Of a stretch of DNA of 64,000 nucleotides, positions 48,904 through 56,594 are shown piece after piece; position 1 is the first letter of the stretch, and each line of letters starts with the position of its first letter. Source of the DNA: Jatrophihabitans_A sp035248685 (lineage in GTDB: Bacteria > Actinomycetota > Actinomycetes > Mycobacteriales > Jatrophihabitantaceae); NCBI GenBank assembly GCA_035248685.1, contig DATFHF010000027.1, forward strand, positions 229,710 to 293,709. The letters are read 5' to 3'. A program made the position numbers and the translations under genes. The notes beneath the pieces were generated by a model that worked only from the letters and a program-made list of their open reading frames with translations, was not told where the DNA came from and did not search any database.

Positions 48904-49610
48904 CCGGCGCCGCCGCGTTGATGGGCCGGGCCGAGCAGGCGGTGTTGGCCTGGCTGGCCGATAACGGCTGCCCCCCAGGCGGTGCGCTGCGGCCGGCCGT
49001 GGTTGACGGCTCGGCCCTCTTTCCGGCCGGTGCCACCAAGGACGAACCGGAGGTCGAGGTGGAACGGCTCGGCGACGGCCGGTTCTTCTCGGTGGTCGCC
49101 CGCGACGGTGACCAGGTCGCGCTGCGTGGCCGTTTCACCGCGGTGTTGCTCCCACACGCCGCGGACGGGTCGAACGCCTGCCCGCCGCCCGGACTGGAAT
49201 CGCTGGTGCTCGACGACATCGAGGGCCTGGGCACGGCGGTGGCCAGCCACGACCCGGCGACCGAGGCGGAGACGCTTCGCCAGAACGCCCAGCAGGGATC
49301 CGACGGCCCCGAGCAGATCTGGCCGGTGCGGAGCGAGCTGATGTCCTTCAGCGGCTATGTGGACCAGCTGCTCGAGATGGCCGCGGCCGCGGTGGCCGGC
49401 GACGGGCCGCGCCCCGACCTGGTCGTCCGCCGGCTGCGGGTGCGGCTGCTCGCCGACGCCAGGCGCGGCGAGCAGGTCCACGCCTGTTACCAGATCGCGG
49501 GCGTCCGCGCCGGCAACCACGACGGCCGGTTCGACGCGCACGTGGTGCGGGGCGAGGACTATGTGCCGACCGCGACCGGCATCGTCCTGCACGGTGTTGG
49601 TATGACATAG
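48900..49610 (+). CDS. Hotdog-fold-like protein A
   Basis: A 236-residue protein. Its second half (about 145-236: S-G-Y-V-D-Q-L-L-E-M, V-V-R-R-L-R-V-R-L-L-A-D-A-R-R, H-A-C-Y-Q-I, ending G-I-V-L-H-G-V) matches the second half of the double-hotdog protein at 51116 in pattern. The first half looks degenerate. The fold is typical of acyl-CoA/ACP thioesterases and dehydratases; the catalytic residues are not clear. Its GTG overlaps the amidohydrolase stop. Confidence 0.6.
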   Translation: MTGAAALMGRAEQAVLAWLADNGCPPGGALRPAVVDGSALFPAGATKDEPEVEVERLGDGRFFSVVARDGDQVALRGRFTAVLLPHAADGSNACPPPGLESLVLDDIEGLGTAVASHDPATEAETLRQNAQQGSDGPEQIWPVRSELMSFSGYVDQLLEMAAAAVAGDGPRPDLVVRRLRVRLLADARRGEQVHACYQIAGVRAGNHDGRFDAHVVRGEDYVPTATGIVLHGVGMT

Positions 49611-49612
49611 GC

Positions 49613-49999
49613 ATGGCCAGCTGGGAGACGGTGTGCGAGATCCTGCGCGCGCTGCCGGAGACCGAATTGGCCGAACCGGCCTGGCGTTTCAACGGCAAGG
49701 TGCTGGCCCGCAACCATCCCCGGCTGCGCGTGCCGGACGAGGCCGAACGGCGCGCCGAATATGGCGAGCTGGCGGCGATCAGGGTGTATGACCGGGCCGA
49801 ACGGGACGCGCTCGTGCGCCAACAGCCGTCGGTCTTCTTCGTCACCCCGCACTGGGAGTCCAGCCTGTCGGTGCTGGTGCGGTTGGCCGAGGTGTCGGAC
49901 GAACAGTTGGCCGAGGTCATCACCGACGCCTGGCTCAGCCTGGCGCCCAAGCACCTGTCCGACCGTTGGCAGTGCCGTCCCAACACCGGTAATCGTTAA
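49613..49999 (+). CDS. MmcQ/YjbR family protein
   Basis: A 128-residue YjbR/MmcQ protein (CyaY-like fold). Visible are W-E-T-V-C-E-I-L-R-A-L-P, W-R-F-N-G-K-V-L-A-R, the strand P-S-V-F-F-V-T-P-H-W-E-S and the C-terminal A-W-L-S-L-A-P-K-H-L. The family is called DNA-binding but is poorly characterised and is often found near biosynthetic genes. It starts 3 bases after the hotdog protein A stop. Confidence 0.85.
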   Translation: MASWETVCEILRALPETELAEPAWRFNGKVLARNHPRLRVPDEAERRAEYGELAAIRVYDRAERDALVRQQPSVFFVTPHWESSLSVLVRLAEVSDEQLAEVITDAWLSLAPKHLSDRWQCRPNTGNR

Positions 50000-50009
50000 T
50001 CTGGCCGGC

Positions 50010-51122
50010 ATGGCCGGTCCCATCGAACGAATCGAATCGGCTTCCGGCGATCCGGTCTGGCACGTCACCCGTCACTCCGAAGTGCGGGCGCTGTTGTCCG
50101 ACGAGCGGCTGGGCATGCCACATGCCCTGTCGGCTAAGGCATTGGCCGGTCCGCGTGGAACGGGAATGACGCGCCAGGCGGCCGCCCGCGGCCGGTTCGA
50201 GTACACGACCCACACGATCTGGCGGAAGACCATGAACAAGGTCTTCTCGACCGCGACCTTCGACGGCGCCGTTCCGCACATCCGCAAGACCGCGGAATGC
50301 CTGGTCGACGAACTGGCCGCACGCACGCCGCCGGTGGAATTGCACGAGAGCTTCACGGTCCCGTTCAGCGCCCGGGTCGTCTGTGCGCTGCTCGACGTGC
50401 CTGTCGAGGACATTCCGCGCTTCCGCGCCTGGACCGGCGACGACCACTGGCCCGACACCACCCGCCCGGCCGGCGGCCGGGAGAAACTCGTCGGCTACGC
50501 GAAGGAACTGGTCGCGCGGCGCCGTGAGCAGCCCGGCGACGACGCGCTGTCCCGGCTGCTGGACGCCGGCACGGTCGGCCCGCGCGTTCACGACGCCCGG
50601 GTGACTGAGCTGGTGGCCGGCGCGTTGTCCTTCGGATGGCAGACCACCGGGGCGTTCATCGACTACGGGATCATCCTGCTGCTCAGCCATCCCGATCAGC
50701 GGGATCTGCTGCTAGCCAAGCCGGAACTGATTCCGTCGGCAGCGAACGAGGTGTTGCGGCTGAGCCGGCCGCCCATGCTGGCGGAGGGTGGCATCCACCG
50801 GCACGCCCACGAGGACGTCGAGGTCGGCGGCATCACCATCCGGACCGGTGAGAAGGTGCTGCTCGACCTGTCGGCGGCCAACCGCGACGGTGACGTGTTC
50901 CCCGACCCCGATCGTTTCGACATCACCCGGGATCCGAATCCGCACCTGTCGTTCGGTTACGCGTTCTACCTGTGCAACTTCGCCCGGCTCTCCCGGTCCG
51001 AGATCGAGATCGCGATCGGCACGCTGTTCGCCCGGCTGCCCGGGCTGAAACTCGCCGCCGGTGCCGACCTGCCCGAGCGCCCCTGGCTGGACCGGCCGTG
51101 TCGAGTCAGCGTCACATGGTGA
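50010..51122 (+). CDS. Non-canonical cytochrome P450 (copy 2)
   Basis: A 370-residue paralogue of the 46516 and 56595 proteins. The haem loop is F-G-Y-A-F-Y-L-C-N-F with Cys322; I-helix G-W-Q-T-T keeps the Thr but has Gln in place of the acid; the K-helix motif is N-E-V-L-R, keeping Glu and Arg. ATG 50010 follows the YjbR stop by 10 bases, and the stop overlaps the next start. It probably acts with its operon partners on the same intermediate; the reaction is unknown. Confidence 0.82.
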   Translation: MAGPIERIESASGDPVWHVTRHSEVRALLSDERLGMPHALSAKALAGPRGTGMTRQAAARGRFEYTTHTIWRKTMNKVFSTATFDGAVPHIRKTAECLVDELAARTPPVELHESFTVPFSARVVCALLDVPVEDIPRFRAWTGDDHWPDTTRPAGGREKLVGYAKELVARRREQPGDDALSRLLDAGTVGPRVHDARVTELVAGALSFGWQTTGAFIDYGIILLLSHPDQRDLLLAKPELIPSAANEVLRLSRPPMLAEGGIHRHAHEDVEVGGITIRTGEKVLLDLSAANRDGDVFPDPDRFDITRDPNPHLSFGYAFYLCNFARLSRSEIEIAIGTLFARLPGLKLAAGADLPERPWLDRPCRVSVTW

Positions 51123-52063
51123 CCGACGGAGCACAGTTCACGGTCGCCGACCACCGTGCAACTGCGGAGAACGCCCGGTTGCACTCCGAGCGGATAGGAC
51201 GGATCTCGACGTTCACCCTGCGCCCGGGGCACGACGGAGCCAACATCCGGACCTGGATCGGTTTCAAGCACTACATGTTCCTGGCCGAATCGGCCGTCAT
51301 CGAGTGGTTCCGCAAGCGCCGGCTCGGGCCGGGCACGCTGTTCCACACCTACGGTGTCGGCTTCAACATCGTCGAATCCTCGCTGCAGCTGCCGTCGACC
51401 CTGGACGTCGACGATGACGTCATAGCCGTCGTCGGACCCCTCACCAACAGCCTGTTCGACGTCCGGCTGTACGTGCAGCGGGGTGAAACCCGGGTCACCG
51501 TCGCGCGCGGCAAGCTGACGCTGGCGCTCGTGCGCGAACGGGACTCTTCGGTGCCGCTGCCGGAGGAACTGATCAACCTGGAGGTGCGCGCGATCGGGAA
51601 CGGCGCCCTCGCGCCGATGCCGAACGGGCACCGCCCGTTCACCCGGTCCTGGCGGGTGCCGTACTACACCTGCCAGCTCTCCGACCGCATGCAGCACTCC
51701 GGGTACGTGCGGGCGCTGGAGGAGACCGTCGACGACTTCCTGACCCACCGCGGCATCGCCGTCGGGCGGCTGCTGGCCGATCGGCACTGGATCCCGGTGG
51801 TGTCCCGGGCCCGGGTGGAGATGCTGGCCGACGCGCACCTCGACGAGCCGATGCAGGCCGAGTTCACCGTCACCGACATCCTGCGGAACACCATGTTCGA
51901 GGGCCGGATGGACTGCTATGTCGAGCGCGACGGTGGGCGGGTGCACACCGCGACCGGGCAGATCCTGCACGGCTACGCCGTCGCCGACGGACCGGACGCC
52001 GGCTCGGTGGCCGTGCTCGATCCGGAGATCGTTGCTGCCCTGACCGGAGCGGGCACCGCATGA
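51116..52063 (+). CDS. Double-hotdog acyl thioesterase-like protein B
   Basis: A 315-residue protein with two hotdog halves (about 30-150 and 180-300). Helix patterns are F-L-A-E-S-A-V-I-E-W-F-R-K-R and S-G-Y-V-R-A-L-E-E-T-V-D-D-F-L-T-H-R-G. The arrangement resembles acyl-ACP thioesterases, which release acyl chains from carrier proteins. ATG 51116 (or GTG 51119) overlaps the P450 stop, and the stop overlaps the next gene (ATGA). Confidence 0.72.
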   Translation: MVTDGAQFTVADHRATAENARLHSERIGRISTFTLRPGHDGANIRTWIGFKHYMFLAESAVIEWFRKRRLGPGTLFHTYGVGFNIVESSLQLPSTLDVDDDVIAVVGPLTNSLFDVRLYVQRGETRVTVARGKLTLALVRERDSSVPLPEELINLEVRAIGNGALAPMPNGHRPFTRSWRVPYYTCQLSDRMQHSGYVRALEETVDDFLTHRGIAVGRLLADRHWIPVVSRARVEMLADAHLDEPMQAEFTVTDILRNTMFEGRMDCYVERDGGRVHTATGQILHGYAVADGPDAGSVAVLDPEIVAALTGAGTA

Positions 52064-52761
52064 AAGGCCGTCGCCGGCTGTATTTCTCCTTTCGCAGCCC
52101 GTACAGCTGGCTGACCGTGGAACGGCTGCGGCGCGACGTCGAAGACCTATTCGGCTCGTTCGAGTGCGTGCCGTATTGGGATCCCGACCCGGACCTGGAC
52201 GCCGACCTGCACGCGCGCGGCGCTGAGCTGCCGTATACCCAGATGAGCAAGGCGAAGCACCTGTACGTGCTGGGCGACACCAAGCGGGCCGCGACCCGGC
52301 TGGGCCTGTCGATCCACTGGCCGGTCGACATCGACTGCCGGTGGGAGCTGCCGCACCTCGCGTTCCTGCTGGCCCGCCAGGAAGGCGCCGAGGAACGGCT
52401 CTACGACGCGCTGGTCGAGGCCCGCTGGGGACGGGGCGAGGACATCTGCCGGCCCGGCATCGTGCGGAAGGCGGCATTGTCAGTGGGGCTGGACGGCGAG
52501 GCGATGGCGAACGCCGCCGACGACGACTCGCTGCGCAAACAAGGGTTGGAATGCCTGGTCCAGGCGTACGAGGACGACATTTTCGGCGTCCCCTATGTCC
52601 TCATCGGCCGAGAGCGGTTCTGGGGACTGGACCGGGCGGAGCTGGTACTGGAACGGCTCGCCGCGCCGGAGACCGAGTCCCGACATCGACGGGCCACCAC
52701 GGCGGTAGCGGCCGTTGCCGGCGCCGCCTACGACAACGACACGGCCGGCGGCTGCGGCTGA
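52060..52761 (+). CDS. DsbA-fold, HCCA isomerase/GST-kappa-like protein
   Basis: A 233-residue thioredoxin-fold protein. The N-terminal Y-F-S-F-R-S-P-Y-S-W-L matches 2-hydroxychromene-2-carboxylate isomerases, where a Ser in S-P-Y-S replaces CxxC. F-G-V-P-Y-V-L-I and R-F-W-G-L-D-R are the usual closing motifs. It is probably an isomerase or transferase using a thiol cofactor. It ends the six-gene run. The last 30 residues, Ala-rich and ending GGCG, are extra. Confidence 0.85.
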   Translation: MKGRRRLYFSFRSPYSWLTVERLRRDVEDLFGSFECVPYWDPDPDLDADLHARGAELPYTQMSKAKHLYVLGDTKRAATRLGLSIHWPVDIDCRWELPHLAFLLARQEGAEERLYDALVEARWGRGEDICRPGIVRKAALSVGLDGEAMANAADDDSLRKQGLECLVQAYEDDIFGVPYVLIGRERFWGLDRAELVLERLAAPETESRHRRATTAVAAVAGAAYDNDTAGGCG

Positions 52762-52804
52762 TCCGGACCACCCCGACGGCTGATCCGGATCACCGCGACC
52801 GGGC

Positions 52805-53101
52805 TCAGCCGACCGGTGACGGGTCAGGCGCCGTGTCGAGCTTCTTCCACCACTGCTCGCCGATCTCGGCGACGTCCTTGCTGTTGAAGAACCAGTCCAG
52901 CTCCGGCTCGGCGCCGTACTCCTGGGCGAGCCAGTCGATGATGATCGCCGCCGACAGTGAGTCGCCGCCGACGTCGAGGAAGTGGGCGTCGGTGGCCACG
53001 TTATCCAGCCCGATGACTTCCGCGATCACGGCATAGAAGCGGCTCAGCGTCTTGGTCTTGTCATGCCGCTCGGTCACTGCGGAACTCGTCTCTTGCGACA
53101 T
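52805..53101 (-). CDS. Discrete acyl/peptidyl carrier protein
   Basis: A 98-residue carrier protein. The phosphopantetheine Ser is in D-V-G-G-D-S-L-S-A, the G-G-D-S form usual in peptidyl carriers. GGAGG precedes ATG 53101. It is free-standing, as needed for in-trans loading of an amino acid or acyl group for processing (for example by a P450 or the condensation-like protein at 55164). It lies alone on the minus strand. Confidence 0.93.
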   Translation of the reverse strand: MSQETSSAVTERHDKTKTLSRFYAVIAEVIGLDNVATDAHFLDVGGDSLSAAIIIDWLAQEYGAEPELDWFFNSKDVAEIGEQWWKKLDTAPDPSPVG

Positions 53102-53243
53102 GCGTACCTCCGGTCGGTGTTTTGAGCTTTTCCTGCACCATATCGAGGCAATCCGGCCCAGAGAACCGAAGCCTGTTCGCCCGGTACCGGCAAAAGTATC
53201 GTCATGCCGGATTTGAAGATTCAGCGCCGGCGAAGGGTACCCG

Positions 53244-54197
53244 ATGCCGTTCCAACAGGACGATGACGTCGCGCTCAGGACCGCCCGCGAGCACTGGGAT
53301 CTGCCCGAGCCGCTGGAGATCGTGACGACGATCAAGCACGGCAGCAATTCCGATGTGTGGCTCATCAGCGACGGCACCGGGCGTCGGCACATCCTGAAGT
53401 ACGCGCATACCCCCGCGCCCGCGACGTACCAGGCGAACCTGCTCGCTGCTGAGCACGTCGAGAAGATCACCGGCATCCCGACCGGTTCGCCGCTACGGAC
53501 CCGCGACGGCCGCCTGGTCGTCATGCTCGCCGCCGACGCCGGGCGTTCCCTCCCGCTGTCCGTACTTTCCTATGTACCCGGACGCATGGTCGGACCGACT
53601 CACGACATCGACGCCGAGGCCGCGGCCCGGCTGCTGGCACGAGTTCACCAGGCGCTGTCGTCCTTCACCCGACCGGTTCCCGACGTGCTGAAGTACCTCG
53701 ACAACGAGACGATCGACATCGCCCACGAGCGGCTACTGCGTCCGGCCATCCGCCGGGTGGCGGCGGAGATCCGGGCGCTGGAGTCGGTCACCTGGGGGAT
53801 CTGCTACGGCAACCTGCCGGAGATCATCGACCGCGGGGACGGCACGTTCGGCCTCGTCGACTGGGCCACCGTGATGCACGCGCCGCTGGTCTGGGACGTC
53901 GACACCTGGCTGGACGCGTTGCCGCTCGAGGCCGACCGTCGGCGCTTCGTCGAGGTCTACGCCGAGTACGGGCTGGTGGCCGAGCCGGAGCTGCGGGAAC
54001 CGGAGCCGATCCTGCGGCTGCGCTCGGCCCAGAACGTGAAGCTGCGCGCGTTCCGGCTGCTGCATTCCGGCCACTACCAGCGCACGACCGACCACGACGT
54101 CGAGGAGCTGCACCGGGAGGCGCTGGAGATCGGGGTGACGATTCCCTGTACCGACCATGCCGTGTGCCGCGGCGAGCCCTACGAACGGCAGAGGTGA
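53244..54197 (+). CDS. APH-fold phosphotransferase-like protein lacking the catalytic Asp
   Basis: A 317-residue aminoglycoside-phosphotransferase-fold protein. N-lobe strand I-K-H-G-S-N-S-D-V-W and a Lys in I-L-K-Y are kept. The usual catalytic H-G-D-x4-N is Y188-G189-N190-L-P-E-I-I here, so both the general-base Asp and the metal-binding Asn are missing; the D-W-A motif (Asp206) is kept. It is probably not a normal kinase. It is 6 bases upstream of the O-methyltransferase on the same strand. Confidence 0.75.
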   Translation: MPFQQDDDVALRTAREHWDLPEPLEIVTTIKHGSNSDVWLISDGTGRRHILKYAHTPAPATYQANLLAAEHVEKITGIPTGSPLRTRDGRLVVMLAADAGRSLPLSVLSYVPGRMVGPTHDIDAEAAARLLARVHQALSSFTRPVPDVLKYLDNETIDIAHERLLRPAIRRVAAEIRALESVTWGICYGNLPEIIDRGDGTFGLVDWATVMHAPLVWDVDTWLDALPLEADRRRFVEVYAEYGLVAEPELREPEPILRLRSAQNVKLRAFRLLHSGHYQRTTDHDVEELHREALEIGVTIPCTDHAVCRGEPYERQR

Positions 54198-54203
54198 GGA
54201 CAC

Positions 54204-55160
54204 ATGGACATCGATGCAATGACCGATCTGAAGACCCCGTGGTGCGTGCACTCGCTGGCGACCGTGGGCGTCGTGGACGCGATCGGAGACGACGGCGCCG
54301 ACGTGACCGAACTGGCGGCGGCGACCGGCTGTGATCCCAAGGTGCTGGCCTTGCTGCTGCGGCATCTCGCGGGTTTCGGCGCGTTCTCCGAGATCGCGCC
54401 CGGCCGTTTCGTGGTGACCGAAGAGGGACGGGAGCTGTTCGACCCGGCCGGGTTCCTGGACCTGAACGGCATCGGCGGCCGGTTCGCCTACGCCTGGGGC
54501 ACCTTGCCGACCCTGCTGCGCACCGGGCGGCCCGGATACGCCGACCTGTACGGAAAACCCTTCTGGGAGGACCTGGCCGCCCATCCGGACATTGCCGCGT
54601 CCTTCGACGCGCTGATGGGCCCGGCCGGGCATGGCAGGCCGAGCGCGGACTTCGCCGTTCCCGGCGGCTGGGACCGCGTTCGGTCGGTCGTCGACGTGGG
54701 CGGTGGCACCGGAGCGATGCTGGTCGAGATCCTGCGCGCGCACCCGTCCGTCCACGGCACCCTGCTCGACCTGCCCGACACGGTTCGGCGCGCCGATTTC
54801 ACCGACACCGGCGTGGCCGACCGGATCACCGTCGTCGGGCAGAGTTTCTTCGACCCGCTGCCGGCCGGCGCCGACGTCTACCTGCTGCGCAAGATCCTCA
54901 ATGACTGGAACGCCGAGGACACCGTGGCGCTGCTGCGCCGCTGCGCCGACGCGGCCCGGCCGGCCGGCTGCGTGGTAATCCTCGGCGGCGTGCACCCGGA
55001 CGCCCTGAACGACGACCTTGCCGTCGACAAGGTGTTGCTGGGGGGCGAGAGCAACAGCGTCACCGAGTTTCGGGAGCTGGCCCGGCAGGCCGGTCTCGAC
55101 GTGGTCGAGACCGGCAGGTCGCGAGGCGGCTACTTCGGGGTCGGCTGCCGCCCGCGCTGA
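54204..55160 (+). CDS. Class I SAM-dependent O-methyltransferase
   Basis: A 318-residue methyltransferase. An N-terminal dimerisation/winged-helix region (1-110) precedes the SAM site V-V-D-V-G-G-G-T-G-A-M (about 171-181), then D-V-Y-L-L-R-K-I-L-N-D-W, typical of the plant-type O-methyltransferase family. The usual catalytic His appears replaced by Asn (L-N-D-W where L-H-D-W is common). GAGGTGAGG precedes ATG 54204. It would tailor the cluster product. Confidence 0.88.
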   Translation: MDIDAMTDLKTPWCVHSLATVGVVDAIGDDGADVTELAAATGCDPKVLALLLRHLAGFGAFSEIAPGRFVVTEEGRELFDPAGFLDLNGIGGRFAYAWGTLPTLLRTGRPGYADLYGKPFWEDLAAHPDIAASFDALMGPAGHGRPSADFAVPGGWDRVRSVVDVGGGTGAMLVEILRAHPSVHGTLLDLPDTVRRADFTDTGVADRITVVGQSFFDPLPAGADVYLLRKILNDWNAEDTVALLRRCADAARPAGCVVILGGVHPDALNDDLAVDKVLLGGESNSVTEFRELARQAGLDVVETGRSRGGYFGVGCRPR

Positions 55161-55163
55161 GCC

Positions 55164-56450
55164 TCACTCGCGCGGCAGCCGGTCCGCCAGCGCGCCGCAG
55201 GTCAGCTCCTCGCTCGCCTGTACCTCGCGCAGCGTCTGGCCACAGGAGCGAATCACCCGGTCGACGGTGGCGTGGGTGTACTTGCGCGGGTCGTAGCTCA
55301 GCCAGATCGCGATCCGGTTGTGCCCGTCCTCGGCGAAGCCGATATCCAGCGGCCAGGCCGCGAACGCCGCGTTCTCGACCCAGGCGGCCCCGGACGGTTT
55401 GGTGTCCAGGACGGCGTAGTGGTGCGCGCGATTGGCCAGGAAATGTATGCGGATCGGAGGTCTCGGAGGCGGCGCGCCGAGAATCTCGCCGAGCTGAAGG
55501 TACGGCGCCGGCTGGTGGCGCAGTGCGCCGAGCGTGGTGGCCCGGCTCGCGGCAGCGACCTCGGTGAACGTCGGGTCGGTGCCCAGCATCGTCCGCAGCA
55601 CGACATGGTTGCTGAAGTTGCCCTGCACCTCGGTCCACCGGGCCGCCCGGGTGCCGCCGGTCGTGGTGAGCAGGATGTCCCGGTCGTGGGTCAGCGCGGC
55701 CAGCGTCATGTTGACGATCGAGGCGACGGCCATGAACGACGACAGCCGGAACCGCCGGCAGACCTCACGGAAGGCGGCGGTCAGCTCGTCCGGCAGCACG
55801 AACACCCGCTCGCCGGCAGTGTCCCCGCTGGGGTCGGGCCCGTCCGGCTGCAGGCCGCTGAGCCCGCTGACCCCGGCCAGCTGGCCGCGCCAGTACTCGG
55901 CCGTCTCCGGCGACAGCGGCCGTTCCCGCTCCTCACGGGCGAAGTCGGCGTAGCCGATCCCGATGCCGTTGCTCTCTGAACGATCACCGTCGCGCACCAG
56001 CCGCAGGATCTCCTCGTGCAGCCGGGCGCACGACCAGGTGTCGGTGATCATCTCGTTCAGATCGAGGGAAAGCAGGTCGGTGCCGTCGGGCCCAGGGGTC
56101 AGCCACATCCGGGCGACGTCCTCGGGCATCAGGTAGCTGTCATGCCGGCCGGGAACCGGGTAACCCGGTTCGTCGGCCTCCATGACGGAGTGCGGATAGT
56201 CGACGAGGATGTGCCGCCCCACCACACCGCCGGTCGTGTCGTACGCGGTACGGAATATGTCGTGGCGGGCCGTGATCGTCGCTATCAGCGCCCGCCGGTC
56301 GGCCAACGTCATGCCGCGCTCCAGCGGGACGGTGACGACCGAACCCCGCTTGAAGAAGGTGTCTCGGTCGGACTGGAACTCCCGCCACGCGGACTCTTCG
56401 TTGAACGACACCGGAGCCAACGGCGAGGAATCCTTATCTATCGTGTGCAA
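55164..56450 (-). CDS. Free-standing condensation-domain protein with altered HHxxxDG
   Basis: A 428-residue NRPS condensation-fold protein (N-lobe about 15-170, C-lobe 180-420). At the site of H-H-x3-D-G it has N132-E133-M-I-T-D137-T138, so the catalytic second His is Glu; D137 and the following W-S are kept. Other conserved patches, such as G-N-F-S-N-H-V at the floor loop, remain. It starts at TTG 56450 behind GAGGAG. It could be a non-condensing homologue (ester or cyclisation chemistry, scaffold or recruiter), as some such domains are. Confidence 0.82.
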   Translation of the reverse strand: MHTIDKDSSPLAPVSFNEESAWREFQSDRDTFFKRGSVVTVPLERGMTLADRRALIATITARHDIFRTAYDTTGGVVGRHILVDYPHSVMEADEPGYPVPGRHDSYLMPEDVARMWLTPGPDGTDLLSLDLNEMITDTWSCARLHEEILRLVRDGDRSESNGIGIGYADFAREERERPLSPETAEYWRGQLAGVSGLSGLQPDGPDPSGDTAGERVFVLPDELTAAFREVCRRFRLSSFMAVASIVNMTLAALTHDRDILLTTTGGTRAARWTEVQGNFSNHVVLRTMLGTDPTFTEVAAASRATTLGALRHQPAPYLQLGEILGAPPPRPPIRIHFLANRAHHYAVLDTKPSGAAWVENAAFAAWPLDIGFAEDGHNRIAIWLSYDPRKYTHATVDRVIRSCGQTLREVQASEELTCGALADRLPRE

Positions 56451-56594
56451 TTTCTTCTCCTCACTCCACCCACCCGGGTCGGCGGAATAATCGCGTTCGT
56501 CCTATCGGACAGTCAACAAATGCCCGCCAACCGGACGGGTTCCGGCTCCCGCGACGAGGATCACCGTCGTGGCGATGGACTTCAGAAGGTGACC

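Noticed and set aside
53733..54995. A 420-codon minus-strand frame across the APH-like and O-methyltransferase genes
   Set aside because: It covers two clearly real plus-strand genes and has a shadow-like composition (many Arg, Gln, Pro).
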